Of a DNA stretch of 64,000 nt, positions 10,334 through 20,869 are shown one piece after another. Made by a program: the position numbers and the translations under genes. Numbering within the stretch: the stretch's first letter is position 1; every line of letters starts with the position of its first letter. Source of the DNA: Siphonodentalium dalli. Taxonomy: Eukaryota > Mollusca > Scaphopoda > Gadilida > Siphonodentaliidae. The notes below the pieces were generated by a model. It was not told the origin of the DNA and ran no database searches. It saw only the letters and a list, made by a program, of their open reading frames with translations. The stretch spans positions 228,414,961 to 228,478,960 of the forward strand of contig CP136066.1 of the NCBI GenBank assembly GCA_032622095.1, given 5' to 3'.

Positions 10334-10724
10334 TAGTAATGCCCTAAATAATCAACTCCTTAACCAGAGCAGAATTATGACAATTTTTCATCATTTGTTA
10401 TTATTTTTTACAATTTTTTACAATTTTAATAATGTTTTCTTATATTCTTTAACAGACTTATTTTGTAGGTTTAGTGCCAGGGAATCTTACGTTTTTCATG
10501 GGCATCAAAAGTATTACTATGAATACTTGGTGATAGTTTTGAGTTATAACATGCCCCTAAGGTTTTATCCAGTTGTTTTTAAATTCGCTATAGCATGCTT
10601 AAGCTTACCCAAAAAAAATTCAACCCAAAAAAATATAAAAAAAAATAAATAATTTTTTTAGGGCCGATTTTACAGACTGTAAATTAGGGCCGATGAGATC
10701 GGTCCCTGGCACTGAAAGGGTTAA
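10334..10724. mobile_element. chimera of a TA-1 left arm and a TTAA-5 element
   Basis: TA-1 sequence (TAGTAATGCCCTAAATAATC to 'agcagaattatg') is joined at about 10380 to the interior of a TTAA-5 element in reverse orientation, which then ends at its true terminus 'ctggcactgaaagggttaa' (10721-10724 TTAA). The A/T-rich stretch and the subterminal hairpin 'gggccgatttta...' match the complete TTAA-5 copy at 34801-35086. About 150 bp near 10480-10625 have no match in that copy. Confidence 0.65.
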
Positions 10725-10782
10725 AGATTATATGAATATGTGCACACTTCTGAAACCGGACAAACCCTTGAACAGATTCCTA

Positions 10783-10899
10783 TCAAATATAGCATAGTAG
10801 CACTGCAGAATTCCACTTGTCACAATGATTCACCATGGATGGTCCTGTCTGTGTGACCTCAGCAGAGTAAATTCTGCAGTGCTACTGTGCTATATTTGA
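10783..10899. mobile_element. TA-3 palindromic MITE
   Basis: Arms of about 32 bp, TCAAATATAGCATAGTAGCA... and its complement, around a 50-bp centre. TA lies on both sides. It is the only copy seen. Confidence 0.7.
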
Positions 10900-10904
10900 T
10901 ATCT

Positions 10905-11224
10905 TACACCTGTTGATGTGGAGTTACACCCAATTAAAGGTGCGAATATGGTCTCAAGAACTGGGTATGTGGCATTATTTTAATGAATTTTTATCGCAAG
11001 TGAGTCTATGCTCAATATAGGTCTGATATATAAACCTTCCTTGTATTAAGGTATATACTCATGGTAGCATTGTCGCACCAGGGGACCAGTGACTGGCACA
11101 TGGTTTTTAAAGCTACACGTCATGATAGGGTTAAGAATGGATAACACACCATAGAAATGCAGATGGCTAGAAGAAGAAAAACATAATATGATGCTTGTTT
11201 CCTCATAATGAATTGCCCATGCTA
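10905..11224. other. unassigned non-coding sequence
   Basis: No recognised element or exon. Open frames here lack coding character. Confidence 0.35.
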
Positions 11225-12480
11225 ATTTCAACAATAGGCCATAACTCAGGTGAAAATTTGTTGGCGAAACCCAAATTCAAACTTAACCTGTATTTGGGGC
11301 TAGTAAACACACATACCAAATTTCATTCCATTAAGTTCAGACTTACTAAAGTTATCATCCGGAATCGAAAAAACTAAATGGATGGATGGCTCGACAGACA
11401 GACGGACGAACCAATAACATAATACATCCCGTTTTTTCATAACAGTTGTATAAAAATTGTTATCTGAAGTGTTTGGGTACATGCAGACCGAATCAAAAAT
11501 CAACCATGCGTCGAACAAGGGCTATAACTCTGGCAAAATTTGTCCGCCTGATCCCATATTCTATAGTGATCTGTGTTTTCTTGTGATTAAACCACACTCC
11601 AAAAGTTATCACCCGGAAACCAAAACATTGACAGACAGATGGATGGACAGACTGTATTAAATAATACAACCATTTTGTCAAGCATAAATTATATGATAGA
11701 GAGATAGAGACAATGAGATTGCCCAATTCTTATGGTTCCAGTTGTTATGCTCAACATTAGAGAGTTTCAGATGCACATACATGTAGTTAGAAACAAGTGT
11801 TACTATGGTGATCGATGCTATAGAGATGCATCTGGTGGAACAAGTCTCCTGATTTGGAAACACAAAAACAACATGGTTGTAGATCCAAGTCCAAAGTGCA
11901 CCAAAATAATCAAATGTTTTACAGTAATTTACTGTCGAACTAAAGTTTGTTTTCAGAAGATGTATATTTTAGCTCCTAATTCATGTCACGCGTCATCAAT
12001 CAAATTTGATAGCAACCACAAAGGGTGCTTATACTTAAGGCAGGTGAATGACATCATATATATTTTTCTATATCCATCAGTGATTTTTCAAGATTGCGGG
12101 TATAGATTTTTGAGAAATTGTCACGTGACTTCCAGTTAGCAACCGTGTGGAGATTGCAAAAAACGCGGAATTGGAAATGAAGCATCGCGATAAAAATGAA
12201 AGTAACTACTTCACTACTTTACGAAGAATTCACATGTGATTTAAGTCTATTAATTTCATTTAGACCAATTAATGAAAACGAAAAATTAAGACGTCATGAC
12301 AATAATCCAGACAAGATTTTACAATCCACGACACGTCATGTCAATTTGGCATGTCGTCTCCATCATGACCACTGCATGATGTTACATAAATTATTCTTAG
12401 CTTTATGTCGCCGAAAAAGGCAAATTTGAGGCACATCATGTGTGGTTGCTCCACTACGTGTCACGTACGATTCATATTAT
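11225..12480. repeat. dispersed repeat, long copy of 3290-3815
   Basis: The left part ('ggccataactcaggtgaaaat') and the right part ('cttccagttagcaaccgtgtgg ... cacgtacgattcatatta') both match 3.3-3.8 kb. A second internal 'gggctataactctggcaaaat ... agttatcacccgga' unit (11519-11650) repeats the left part in tandem, and each unit ends in a 'gacagac/ggatgg' run. The open frames here are not supported as genes. Confidence 0.7.
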
Positions 12481-12584
12481 TAAATGGCTCTATAATATAG
12501 ATAATACATGACTTGGGAATTGACTACTAGTATGTCAGGATAGTGGTCCGAGAGAAATAATCCATGACTGTAGGCATGTGAACC

Positions 12585-12961
12585 TTAACCCTTTACCCAA
12601 CAGAAGGGCCCTGTGCCAATGCATTCTCTTATATATGCGAGTCGACCATAGGTCGCCTCGCATATATAAGAGAATGCATTGGCTTAACACATTAAAAATT
12701 ATTAAATTGTTAAAAAATGTAAGAATTTTTTTTTTTTAGGCCAATGCATTCTCTTATATATGCGAGGCGACCTATGGTCGACTCGCATATATAAGAGAAT
12801 GCATTGGCACAGGACATAACTGTAACCATCACAATGTGGTCAATGAGCCGGTTCCAATGATATCCATATTTGTATGGTTTTATTGAGACAGACCCAAGAT
12901 AATTTAGGCTGTTGCAGCTTTATTTGGCCGGTTTTGGCCGGTTTGTTGGGTAAAGGGTTAA
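12585..12961. mobile_element. TTAA-1 MITE
   Basis: Complete two-hairpin copy with both TTAACCCTTTACCCAACA-type ends and TTAA on each side. Its right TTAA directly abuts a TTAA-3 type sequence. Confidence 0.9.
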
Positions 12962-13062
12962 TTAAGAGATGTATCCCACAGGGAGCCCCACACAGATGGA
13001 AGCATGCATTGCAGAGTGTCGTCTGCTCCAGTCTATGTGGGGCTCTATAAAGGGTTTTAAGC
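12962..13062. mobile_element. TTAA-3 short MITE, diverged
   Basis: Contains the family core 'cacagggagccccacacagatgg' to 'ctccagtctatgtggggctc' (two blocks). Complete copies are 87 bp including both TTAA sites and have imperfect inverted ends. Both termini are degraded here ('tatcccac' and 'aaagggtttta'). Confidence 0.6.
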
Positions 13063-13312
13063 CGACATATCAAAACACTTTAAATATTCTGGATAATGTA
13101 TACAGGGCAAACTATCCAATCTAATAACTTGTTCATATTGGGACAAGATAATACAACAATCAAGTTTGCCAATGCGTTCCCAATTTCATGGAGTGTTACT
13201 ATAAAAAGAAACAGAATAGTCATGTGTCACTCTTCTTCGATAGTAGGGTTCTATTTGAAATAGTATGGCAGTATTCAGCAAATCAGAATGCGAGAAAGTC
13301 ATGAGAGATATA

Positions 13313-13526
13313 CAGTAATGCTCTAAGTAATCGACTTCTTAACCACAGCAGAATTATGGGTAACTTTTCAGGATTTAGTCGGAAATATGGCTTGTTGCCA
13401 TTCATCGGAAAGCTCTCGGGGAGAGCTTTCCGAAGAATGGCAACAAGCCATATTTCCGACTAAATCCTGAAAAGTTACCCATAATTCTGCTGTGGTTAAG
13501 AAGTTGATTACTTAAGAGCATTACTG
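13313..13526. mobile_element. TA-1 foldback element, complete
   Basis: Complete palindrome with TA on both sides and the centre AAGCTCTCGGGGAGAGCTTT. An 81-codon open frame on the minus strand is the arm itself. Confidence 0.88.
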
Positions 13527-13588
13527 TAATAGATAGAAATAATCTGAGACTCGAAACCAACAAGACAATCTTCAATGGTATTTCATCT

Positions 13589-13799
13589 TTTAATCCTTCC
13601 ATGACTGAAGCTTTCTGAAATTTGGCAAAAATCCTGTGCCATTGCATCCTTTATATATGTGAGTCTCTCATGGGAAGCCTTGCATATATAAGAGAATACA
13701 TGGCCTAACAATATTTTCACCAAATTTCAGGAAGAATTAATGCATTGGCACATGGTCTTTAATGCTGCACCAGTGCAGCTCCTGACATGAAAGAGTTAA
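13589..13799. mobile_element. TTAA-2 MITE
   Basis: One end is TTAATCCTTCCATGACTGAAGC and the other GTGCAGCTCCTGACATGA followed by AAGAGTTAA. In this family one end reads 'ctggagcttcctgaaattttgcgaaaacc' in two blocks and the other 'gctgcgctggtgcagcatta'. The interior holds two CATTCTCTTATATATGCGAG-type hairpins, the second of them damaged. Confidence 0.78.
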
Positions 13800-13905
13800 A
13801 AAAAAGTTACACAAGCCATAATTGTCCTCAAACATCTGACAGGCCCCATTCAATTAGTAGCAGTATGCCTGATTAGCAACCAAGTAATCATCTAAGAATC
13901 TTATA

Positions 13906-14404
13906 TTAACCCTTTTATGATGGGAGCTGCGCTGGTGCAGCATTAAAGATATTGTGCCAGTGCGTTCTCCCATAGAGAGCCTGCACGGACTCAAAGCTTT
14001 GGATGTTTACACTCATTCTACCCCATGATCCTACTTCAGAAATCAGTATTTAACCCTTTATGGAGCCCCAGACAGACAGAACAATGCACTGATGACTGTC
14101 GTCTGCTTGGCTCCATGTGAGGTTCCGTGAGTGTTATATAATCCTTTCATGATGGGAGCTGCGCTGGTGCAGCATTAAAGATCCTGTACCTGTGCATTCT
14201 CTTGTGTAGATGAGAATGTATGTATGGGAGTCTCCCATAGAGAGCCTCGCATATACTGGCTAACAAGTTCAAGGCAAATATTGTTAGGCCAATGTATTCT
14301 TTTATATATGCGAGCCTCCCTATGAGAGACTCGCATATATAAGAGAATGCATTGGCACAGGGTTTTCAAAAAATTTCAGGAAGCTCCAGTCATGGAAGGG
14401 TTAA
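13906..14404. mobile_element. TTAA-2 MITEs with an embedded TTAA-3 piece
   Basis: Two TTAA-2 units lie head to tail. The first starts at TTAACCCTTTTATGATGGGA and is cut near 13985. The second runs from about 14138 to TTAA at 14401-14404 with both hairpins. Between them a diverged TTAA-3 piece (about 14051-14130, 'taaccctttatggagcccca') is visible. Confidence 0.7.
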
Positions 14405-14830
14405 GAAGTCATTTATATTATTAGTATATTAATAACGACCCCCGATCGGGTCGTGTATAGGTAACATGCGGGCGTACGTACTTGTGACGTCACACATAAA
14501 TTACAGTATACCGTGAAGGAGAAAATTTGAGCAAACCAACATTTTCACGAAAAAATCCTGTCTTAGATCAATTTCATTTGTTAGCTAAATGAAGGCAGTT
14601 ACGGCGTCATGACGTCAAAACGTCATTTGTCTCTGCGGGCCAGAATCCAGACATGATTGAACGTGTGATGTCGTCTTCGCGGTCAACTGATTTCACTTTA
14701 ATTAATCAAGCATTCGCTGACATGCGTGTAGGTCTAATATATATCATTTCATGACTATTTTCATGATCCTTCGCATTGTCCGTCTTCTTACTATTATGCC
14801 AGGGTCGTTCCATATGCCTTGCATATTATC
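14405..14830. other. non-coding sequence resembling the 3.5 / 12.2 kb repeat
   Basis: The part near 14560-14700 echoes the dispersed repeat at 3.55 and 12.25 kb ('tttcatttgttagctaaatga', 'aatccagacatgatt', 'catgacgtcaaaacgtcat') at low similarity. No gene recognised. Confidence 0.35.
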
Positions 14831-15728
14831 ATATAATAATAATAATAATGATAATAATATTTGTATAGCGCTTATCCCCAATAAGCGGGCCCTAAGCGCT
14901 TGACATAAACATAAACATGAAATATAAATATACACAATATCAAAGTCATTTTCTGAAACGCCGCGCAAACAAGTAAGTTTTCAATGACTTTTTAAAGTTG
15001 TTAAGAGATGGTTACTCTTTTATGTTCAATGGCAGAGGATTCCATGCATTTGCACATGTTACTTTGAAAGATCGGTAGACAACCGTGATCAAATTAGCAC
15101 CAGATGGTGTCAAAAGAAGTTTGTCCTCTGAACGAAGTGATCGATGTGGGACATACGTAACAAGGATATCACTGAAGTATGCTGAAAGAGCTTTTGAGTC
15201 ATGGGTTGCTTGATATGCATATGTAACAAGTTTATAAATAATCCTATCTGTCACAGGTATCCAATGTAATTCTTGCAACATTTCATCTATGTCCTCGGAT
15301 CTTTTACGACACAGAACTATCCTTGCAGCAGTGTGTTGCAGACACTGAAGCCTGGTAATTTGGATAGATGGTATACCAGTCAAAAGAGAGTTGCAATAGT
15401 CAAGTCGACCGAGAATCAGAGATGAAGCAAGTTTTTTTAGCTGAGTCAGTGTTTATGTATTTCCTCATTTGACGTTTCGAAGTTCAATGTATAGTGCCTT
15501 GCATATCTGGCTAATATGTGATGTCATAGAGAGTGATCTATCCAAAAATACACCAAGGTTCTTCGCGCTATCTGAGAAATAAACTTGGTTACCATCAATA
15601 TTAACTCTATATGGAATAATCACAGACCAACAGCCAGACAAACCACAATAATTTTTCACGTTTTGAATTTTGTTTACATAAGTCTGGGCATAATTGTCCC
15701 CAAACTTCTGACAGAACCCAGCCACTTA
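14831..15728 (-). mobile_element. 5'-truncated non-LTR retrotransposon with (ATT)n tail
   Basis: Minus-strand LINE fragment. The reverse-transcriptase C-terminal region is followed by a 3' region ending 'gcgctatacaaatatta' and an ATT/ATC simple tail (14831-14855). The 5' side stops near 15728. The sequence outside it ('cataattgtccccaaacttctgacag') also occurs near 13812-13905 without any LINE, so the element lies beside another dispersed repeat. Clade (L2/CR1-like) is inference. Confidence 0.8.
15012..15725 (-). pseudogene. reverse transcriptase C-terminal region (LINE), frameshifted
   Basis: Three consecutive reading-frame blocks rebuild the usual end of a LINE reverse transcriptase. The first has 'SAKNLGVFLDRSLSMTSHI' (15725-15465). 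The second is a short block whose shifted frame reads 'LGRLDYCNSLLTGIP'. The third has 'RLQCLQHTAARIVL', 'LHWIPVTDRIIYKL', 'YVPHRSLRS' and 'NAWNPLPLNIKE' (15383-15012). These correspond to the well-known 'LGV.LD..LS...HI', 'RLDYCNSLL', 'LHWLPV..RI.FKL' and 'WNSLP' motifs. At least two frameshifts and a stop near 15464 separate the blocks, and the catalytic palm with its YxDD box is absent. It cannot encode an active enzyme. Confidence 0.85.
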
Positions 15729-15887
15729 GTAGCTGCATGCCTGCTTAGCTAACGAGCAATCATTAAGGAGCAATCATCTTAACCATCAAACACTGTTCTA
15801 AGTGGGGCATCCTCCTGTAACAAGTATTCCTATTTAATTCTAATCTCTCCAAACAGGAAGCAATCTAATGATCCAGTCAGTTATCTT

Positions 15888-16300
15888 TTAACCCTTTACC
15901 CAACAGAACGGCCCTGTGCCAATGCATTCTCTTATATATGCGAGTCGACCAGGTCGCCTCGCATATATAAGAGAATGCATTGGCTTAATACATATTAAAA
16001 ATGATAAAATTGTCAAAGATTGTAGAAAAATATTATAAAAATTGTTAAAAAATGTAAGAAAAAATGGTAAAACTTTAGGCCAATGCATTCTCTTATATAT
16101 GCGAGGCGACCTATGTTCGACTCGCATATATAAGAGAATGCATTGGCACAGGGCATAACTGTAACCATCACAATGTGGTCAATGAACCGGTTCCAATGAT
16201 ATCCATATTTGTATAGTGTTATTGAGACAGACCGAAGATATTTTAGGCTGTTGATGCTTTATTTGGGCGTTTTTGGGCATTTTGTTGGGTAAAGGGTTAA
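15888..16300. mobile_element. TTAA-1 MITE
   Basis: Complete copy with both TTAA sites and two facing hairpins. The spacer between hairpins is longer than in most copies because 'aaaattgttaaaaaatgtaag' is repeated. Confidence 0.9.
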
Positions 16301-16331
16301 TTAACCAGAAAGCAAAAGTCATCAAACAATT

Positions 16332-16585
16332 CAAGCCTTGAAATAGTGTGTCTGTCATTTGCAGAATGAGGTTCCCAGAGGGTGAATTTAGTGATGCTAC
16401 CCCGCATAGCGGGCTAGCATCACCAAATTCACCCCCTGGGAACCTCATTCTGCTGAGTTGTAAGCAGAATGAGGTCCCAAGAGGGTGAATTTGGTGATGC
16501 TAGCCCGCTATACAGGGTAGCATCACTAAATTCACCCTCTGGGAACCTCATTCTGCAAATGACAGACACACTATTTCAAGGCTTG
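16332..16585. mobile_element. hAT-like MITE, compact two-hairpin form, 8-bp TSD
   Basis: Runs from CAAGCCTTGAAATAGTGTGT to its complement and contains two consecutive hairpins with no long spacer. The 8-bp sequence AAACAATT is flush with both ends (16324-16331, 16586-16593). An 8-bp duplication with CA...TG-type ends fits hAT elements. No transposase. Confidence 0.88.
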
Positions 16586-16656
16586 AAACAATTGCATCTT
16601 TATTTGAATTAACCCTGATGTTCCCTGCACAAGCCCGCAAATAGTGTGTCTGTCAT

Positions 16657-16743
16657 TTATCCCATAGAGAGCCCCACATAGACTGAAGCAGACGACACTC
16701 TGTAGTGCATGCTTCCATCTGTGTGAGGCTCCCTGTGGGTTAA
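16657..16743. mobile_element. TTAA-3 short MITE
   Basis: An 87-bp copy in reverse orientation with ends TTATCCCATAGAGAGCCCC and GAGGCTCCCTGTGGGTTAA. The left target site is TTAT, probably mutated from TTAA. Confidence 0.75.
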
Positions 16744-16786
16744 ACATTAAACTTTTATAATCAGTCAAGTTTGGAATGGATGTCAT

Positions 16787-17151
16787 GGGCTAGCATCACC
16801 AAATTCACCCTCTGGAGACCTCATTCTGCTTATGCCTCATCATCTGGGAAGTATCTATAGTATCAAATTAACATTGTTTGTAGTTACATTTTCCCATCTG
16901 GGAAGTTTCTATATGCCCTAATTTGCAGAAGATAAAATCCATAATCGAGATGCCCAATGGGTGATCATCACCAACTTCAACTGGGGAACTTCAATCTGAT
17001 CCTAAATCTACCATAGCAGTTGAGGGCCTAAGCAGAATGAGGTCCCCAGAGGGTGAATTTAGTGATGCTAGCCCACTATGCGGGATAGCGTCACTAAATT
17101 CACCCTCTGGGGACCTCATTCTGCAAATGACAGACACACTATTTGCAGGCT
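16787..17151. mobile_element. hAT-like MITE, long form, left-truncated
   Basis: Starts inside the first hairpin ('gggctagcatcaccaaattc'), keeps the complete spacer and the second hairpin, and ends 'gacacactatttgcaggctta'. Confidence 0.75.
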
Positions 17152-17747
17152 TAGTCAATTGTTAGTTACAATCGTTATGTGCTTACCAACCAATGGTTTA
17201 GCCATTAATTGTGGGGGTGGTAGTCGAACAGACAGGGTACACAGACTCCAGTACCTGCCATGCTAGAATGAAGCAAACTTAGCCAGAGTAGAATACTGAA
17301 TAGAATTTGTAGTAGTGATATAAATTTAGGTCGTAAGCAGGTTATGTCAAAATCCAGTGAAACCACCCAAATTTCCATAAATATAGTTTTCCGAAAAGGT
17401 GATATCTGTATTATAGTCGCCTTACATGCTGGTTGCAAATTCGTGAGCAATATTGAATACATAAATGTATAAATTTCACAAATATATACACTATTACATA
17501 TCAAACATTTCCATGTTGATATGAATTAACCGTGATGTTCCCTACACAATTGTTGCCTGAATCATATAATCTCGAGCTGGGACCTTCACCTGATGCGAAA
17601 TAAAGAACGAAGTTTAACTAACAAATAAATTACCTACATTATTTTTTCAATACAATCTTGGGTTTTGAACTGGTGGAATATGATCTCTACAAGACACAGT
17701 AGAGATTCATGGTCTTACGAAAGAGTCCACCCAAGTAATCGGATAAG
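17152..17747. other. non-coding sequence with a TA-5 end fragment
   Basis: Mostly unassigned. About 17656-17713 ('aactggtggaatatgatctc ... gtagagattcatgg') is a right-end piece of the TA-5 family. A potential splice acceptor on the minus strand near 17265 leads into a short frame, but nothing supports it as an exon. Confidence 0.4.
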
Positions 17748-17840
17748 GCGACACCAATTTAAGTCTGGTTTACGAACACCGCCGACAACTTTTTTTTCCC
17801 CCCACATGTTCGTAAACCAGACTTAAAACTTGGTGTCGCC
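17748..17840. mobile_element. TAA-1 foldback MITE
   Basis: Ends are GGCGACACCAATTTAAGTCT and its complement around 'ttcgtaaaccag'-type arms, with a loop of about 30 bp. The left flank is TAA and the right flank TAT. A second copy at 31807-31961 shows a clean TAA duplication. Confidence 0.8.
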
Positions 17841-17919
17841 TATACATGTATAAGTATAGGATTGTGGCTGGAATAACAGTTCATTATTTCGGCGAATGGG
17901 TCCATCGATGCTGCAGGTC

Positions 17920-18000
17920 GAGATCGTTATATGTGACCCGCCATATCACCCACAGGGAGCCTCACACAGATGGAAGCATGCATCACATAGTGTCGTCCTT
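17920..18000. mobile_element. fragment of the GTGACCCGCC element joined to TTAA-3 core
   Basis: 'ttatatgtgacccgccatatc' followed by the TTAA-3 core 'acccacagggagcctcacac'. The complete GTGACCCGCC element at 32813-33258 also contains a TTAA-3 copy, so this may be an internally deleted relative. Confidence 0.5.
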
Positions 18001-18289
18001 TATATGACCTCATTGTATTACTCGCAGTACAGTCTGACATCATGGTGTATTGCATCATCCTACTGGGCCGCTACACGGTCATAGCGATGTTCCTACAATA
18101 GTGTTATTTGAGGTGTCTAAAAGGTGTGAATGTGTACTTAACTTAATTGAGATTTGTTTTGAGAGGTAGGCAATACTCAATGACTCAGAAGTATTTTAAA
18201 TTTGGACATTTACTAGTCCCCTTGTGGAAAAGAACAGTCGTCAAAATATAAAATCATGGCATGATCTGGTGAAGGAAGAGCTGTCTTAC

Positions 18290-18457
18290 CTTTCTGAGTA
18301 CATTTTTCTTCGCACTCTTCTTGTGACTCGAATCGGTTGGCATTACCATCACAACCGCCATACCAAAACTGTCTACATCCGCTGCTCTCCGTGTCGTAGT
18401 TCCACATGATGGTGTAGTTAGTACATGAACCTCTGTCGCTCTCTAACGCACAGACGA
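18290..18457 (-). CDS. Kunitz/BPTI domain exon (papilin-like gene)
   Basis: A 168-bp exon encodes one Kunitz (BPTI) domain, a disulphide-rich fold known from protease inhibitors and from matrix proteins such as papilin. Six cysteines have canonical spacing: VC-(8 residues)-C, then 'GCRQFWYGGCDGNANRF' and 'EECEEKC'. The residue after the second cysteine, the usual P1 position, is Thr rather than Lys or Arg, so strong trypsin inhibition is not expected. The splice acceptor is TTTTCGACAG at 18467-18458 and the donor G|GTAAGA at 18289; both introns are phase 1. The exon start is chosen at the acceptor rather than at the internal Met, which would delete two cysteines. Its first ~45 bp belong to the tandem repeat in the upstream intron. 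No stop or poly(A) signal was identified to its left, so the gene may continue. Confidence 0.9.
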
Positions 18458-18832
18458 CTGTCGAAAATCACAAGGTCAAAGGTTAAAGATACTTGCTATT
18501 TAGTATATGAACCTCTGTTAGAGATGTCACTCTCTAACACACAGATGACTGTCGAAAATCACAAGGTCAAAGGTTAAAGATAATCTCAGTAAATGAACTT
18601 CTCTCACTCTCTAACGCACATACAACTGTCGAAAATCACAAGGTCAAAGGTCAAAGATACTCGCTATTTAGTACATGAAACTCTGTCACTCTTTAACACA
18701 CAGACAATAATAAAAAATCACAAGGTCATAGGTCAATGATACACTCTATTTAGTATATGAACCTCTGTCACTCTCTAACACATGGACAACTGTCGAAAAT
18801 CACAAGGTCAAAGGTTAAAGATACTCATTCCC
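18415..18832. repeat. about 100-bp tandem repeat that includes the Kunitz exon 5' edge
   Basis: Five diverged units share 'tcgaaaatcacaaggtcaaa', 'ggttaaagata' and 'acctctgtcactctctaac'. The first unit contains the acceptor and first ~14 codons of the exon at 18290-18457. The others lie in the intron upstream of the exon (minus strand) and keep an AG at the same place in most copies. Confidence 0.85.
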
Positions 18833-19680
18833 GGCAACAACAATAATTTTTTCAGATTCTCGCCAAAACATATCGTTCCCAATGTCAATGTCAAAATGCA
18901 TGGCAAATTTCATAATGATCAGATGATAGCCCGTATTAATGGATTCAATTATGAAATCCAAGATGGCCGCTGGTTTTTTTTTTGCCGAATGACCCCAAAA
19001 TGACTCGTTCACATCTACATGTCAATGTCAACAGCCATGACAGATGGCTGACAGCAACCATGTTTTTTGGCCGATTCACTCCAAAAACATACCGGACCCA
19101 TATACATGTCAATGTCAACCTACATTGTATTTTCATGATGATCAGATGAACGGTACCGCCTGTAGCCAATGCTAACGGACTGAATTTTGCTGCAGTTTTT
19201 TTGCCAAATGACCCCAAAATGACTCGTTCCCATCTACATGTCAACATTCATGACAAATTTCATAATGATCAGACCAACGGTACGACTTGTAGCCCATGCC
19301 AAAGTATTTAGTCATGCTAATGGATTTACATCTTTTAATACTGAAAACCTAGATGGCTGATGGCAGCCAATTTTATTGGACGATCCACACCAAAACATTT
19401 TGTTCCCATCTACATGTCAACATACATGACAGATTTCATAACGATCAGATGAACAGTACAAACTATAGCCCATATTAATGCATTGATATTTGAAATCCAA
19501 GATGGCCGCTGGCTGTTTTTTTTGCCAAATGACCCCAAAATGACTTGTTCCAATCTACATGTCAACAGCCAAGACGCATGTCAACAATCAAGACAGATTT
19601 CATAATGATCCGACCAAAGGTATGACCTGTAGCCCATGCTATTGGAAATTGTTGACGGATGTACAAACACATGGATGACT
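18833..19680. repeat. tandemly duplicated dispersed repeat in an intron
   Basis: About four to five diverged copies of a unit with 'gaccccaaaatgactcgttc', 'catctacatgtcaa', 'gacagatttcataatgatcag' and 'cctgtagcccatgc'. Units vary by indels. No coding potential. Confidence 0.7.
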
Positions 19681-19786
19681 GATACCAACTCATGGTAATA
19701 ACTCAAACTTGACTTTGTCAAGTCGAGTTAACAATCATCTCTAATATAAGGAAAATGGGAAAAACATGCAAAAACTCTAGTAATGT

Positions 19787-20814
19787 TTAACCCTTTCATG
19801 ACTGAAGCTTCCTGAAATTTTGTGAAAACCCTGTGCCAATGCATTCTCTTATATATATATATACACACGAGTCGGCCATAGGGAGCCTCACATATATAAG
19901 AGAATACAATGGCCTAATAATATTTACCTTGACATTGTAAGACAGTGGAGTCTCTTATATATGCGATGCTCCCTATGGGAGACTCGCATATATAACAGAA
20001 TGCACTGGCACATGCTCTTAACCCTTTGAACCCGAGAGACCGGAATACCGGTCCAATCCTTATATTCCTATATCCCGGGAGACCGGTCAATACCGGTCCG
20101 AAATCAGACGATATTTGACACAAAATTACAGCTCAATAAACGCACATATCAACTAGAGTTGTACTTCTACTTTGCACACACGTGTCACATGTTTACCCAC
20201 GTGACTTTGATCGACAAACTGACGACAGAGGGGTTGTTTCTTTGCGCATGCGCAGAGGCCTATTTCGAGAAAAATCCGCTTTTTATCGTCGGAAAAGGGG
20301 AAGTATATCGTTAGAAATTTCGCGATCAAAACACAAATTAACTAGAATAGTGCTTCTACACTTTGCGCGAATGAGTCACATGTTCATGCCTCTGATTTTA
20401 GCAGCCAAATTGGAAACAGGGGGTCTGTTTCTTCGCGCAAGCACACAGGTGCATTTTGAGAAATGCCTTCTATTGTAGGCAAAGTGGAAGAATTTCGTTA
20501 TAAATATATAGCGCGGCCAAAGGAAGCCGCAATATATCTATATGCATGTACATGTATATTGAACGTGGAATAGACTGTCTCGTTGAAATACATTGTGACA
20601 TATTTCACCGCACACTTGTTCAGTTAGCATAGTAGATTGCCGTATAGTTGAGCGTGTATACATGTATATACGTCCCAAATAAGAGCTTAATGAGTTACGT
20701 CGTCGGAACACTATATAACGTCAGGCGCCTCGGGTTGGGGTCATTTAACGTTCAGGACGTCAGGGTTCAAAGGGTTAAAGCTGCACCAGTGCAGCTCCCA
20801 TCATGAAAGGGATA
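19787..20814. mobile_element. TTAA-2 MITE carrying a nested TTAA-4 element
   Basis: Begins TTAACCCTTTCATGACTGAA, has two hairpins, and is interrupted by the element at 20018-20777. It resumes 'agctgcaccagtgcagctcc' and ends 'catcatgaaagg' with a degraded target site (GATA in place of TTAA). Confidence 0.82.
20018..20777. mobile_element. TTAA-4 element, 760 bp, nested
   Basis: Ends are TTAACCCTTTGAACCCGAGA on the left and GTCAGGGTTCAAAGGGTTAA on the right, with TTAA duplicated inside the host MITE. The left subterminal region has two palindromic 'gaccggaataccggtcc'-type motifs. The interior contains a degenerate direct duplication of about 170 bp ('aactagagttgtacttctac ... ggggttgtttctttgcgc' versus 'aactagaatagtgcttctac ... 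gggtctgtttcttcgcgc'). No transposase frame is visible. Confidence 0.85.
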
Positions 20815-20869
20815 TTCGTTAAGGATTACAAAAACATCACAAGTCATTTGTATGATGGATTACACATAC

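Noticed and set aside
14831-15728. Possible active reverse transcriptase
   Set aside because: Only the C-terminal region remains, with frameshifts and no catalytic motif.
17205-17270. Possible terminal exon 'MAGTGVCVPCLFDYHPHN' on the minus strand
   Set aside because: The acceptor is plausible, but phase does not match the gene's other exons and no domain is recognisable.
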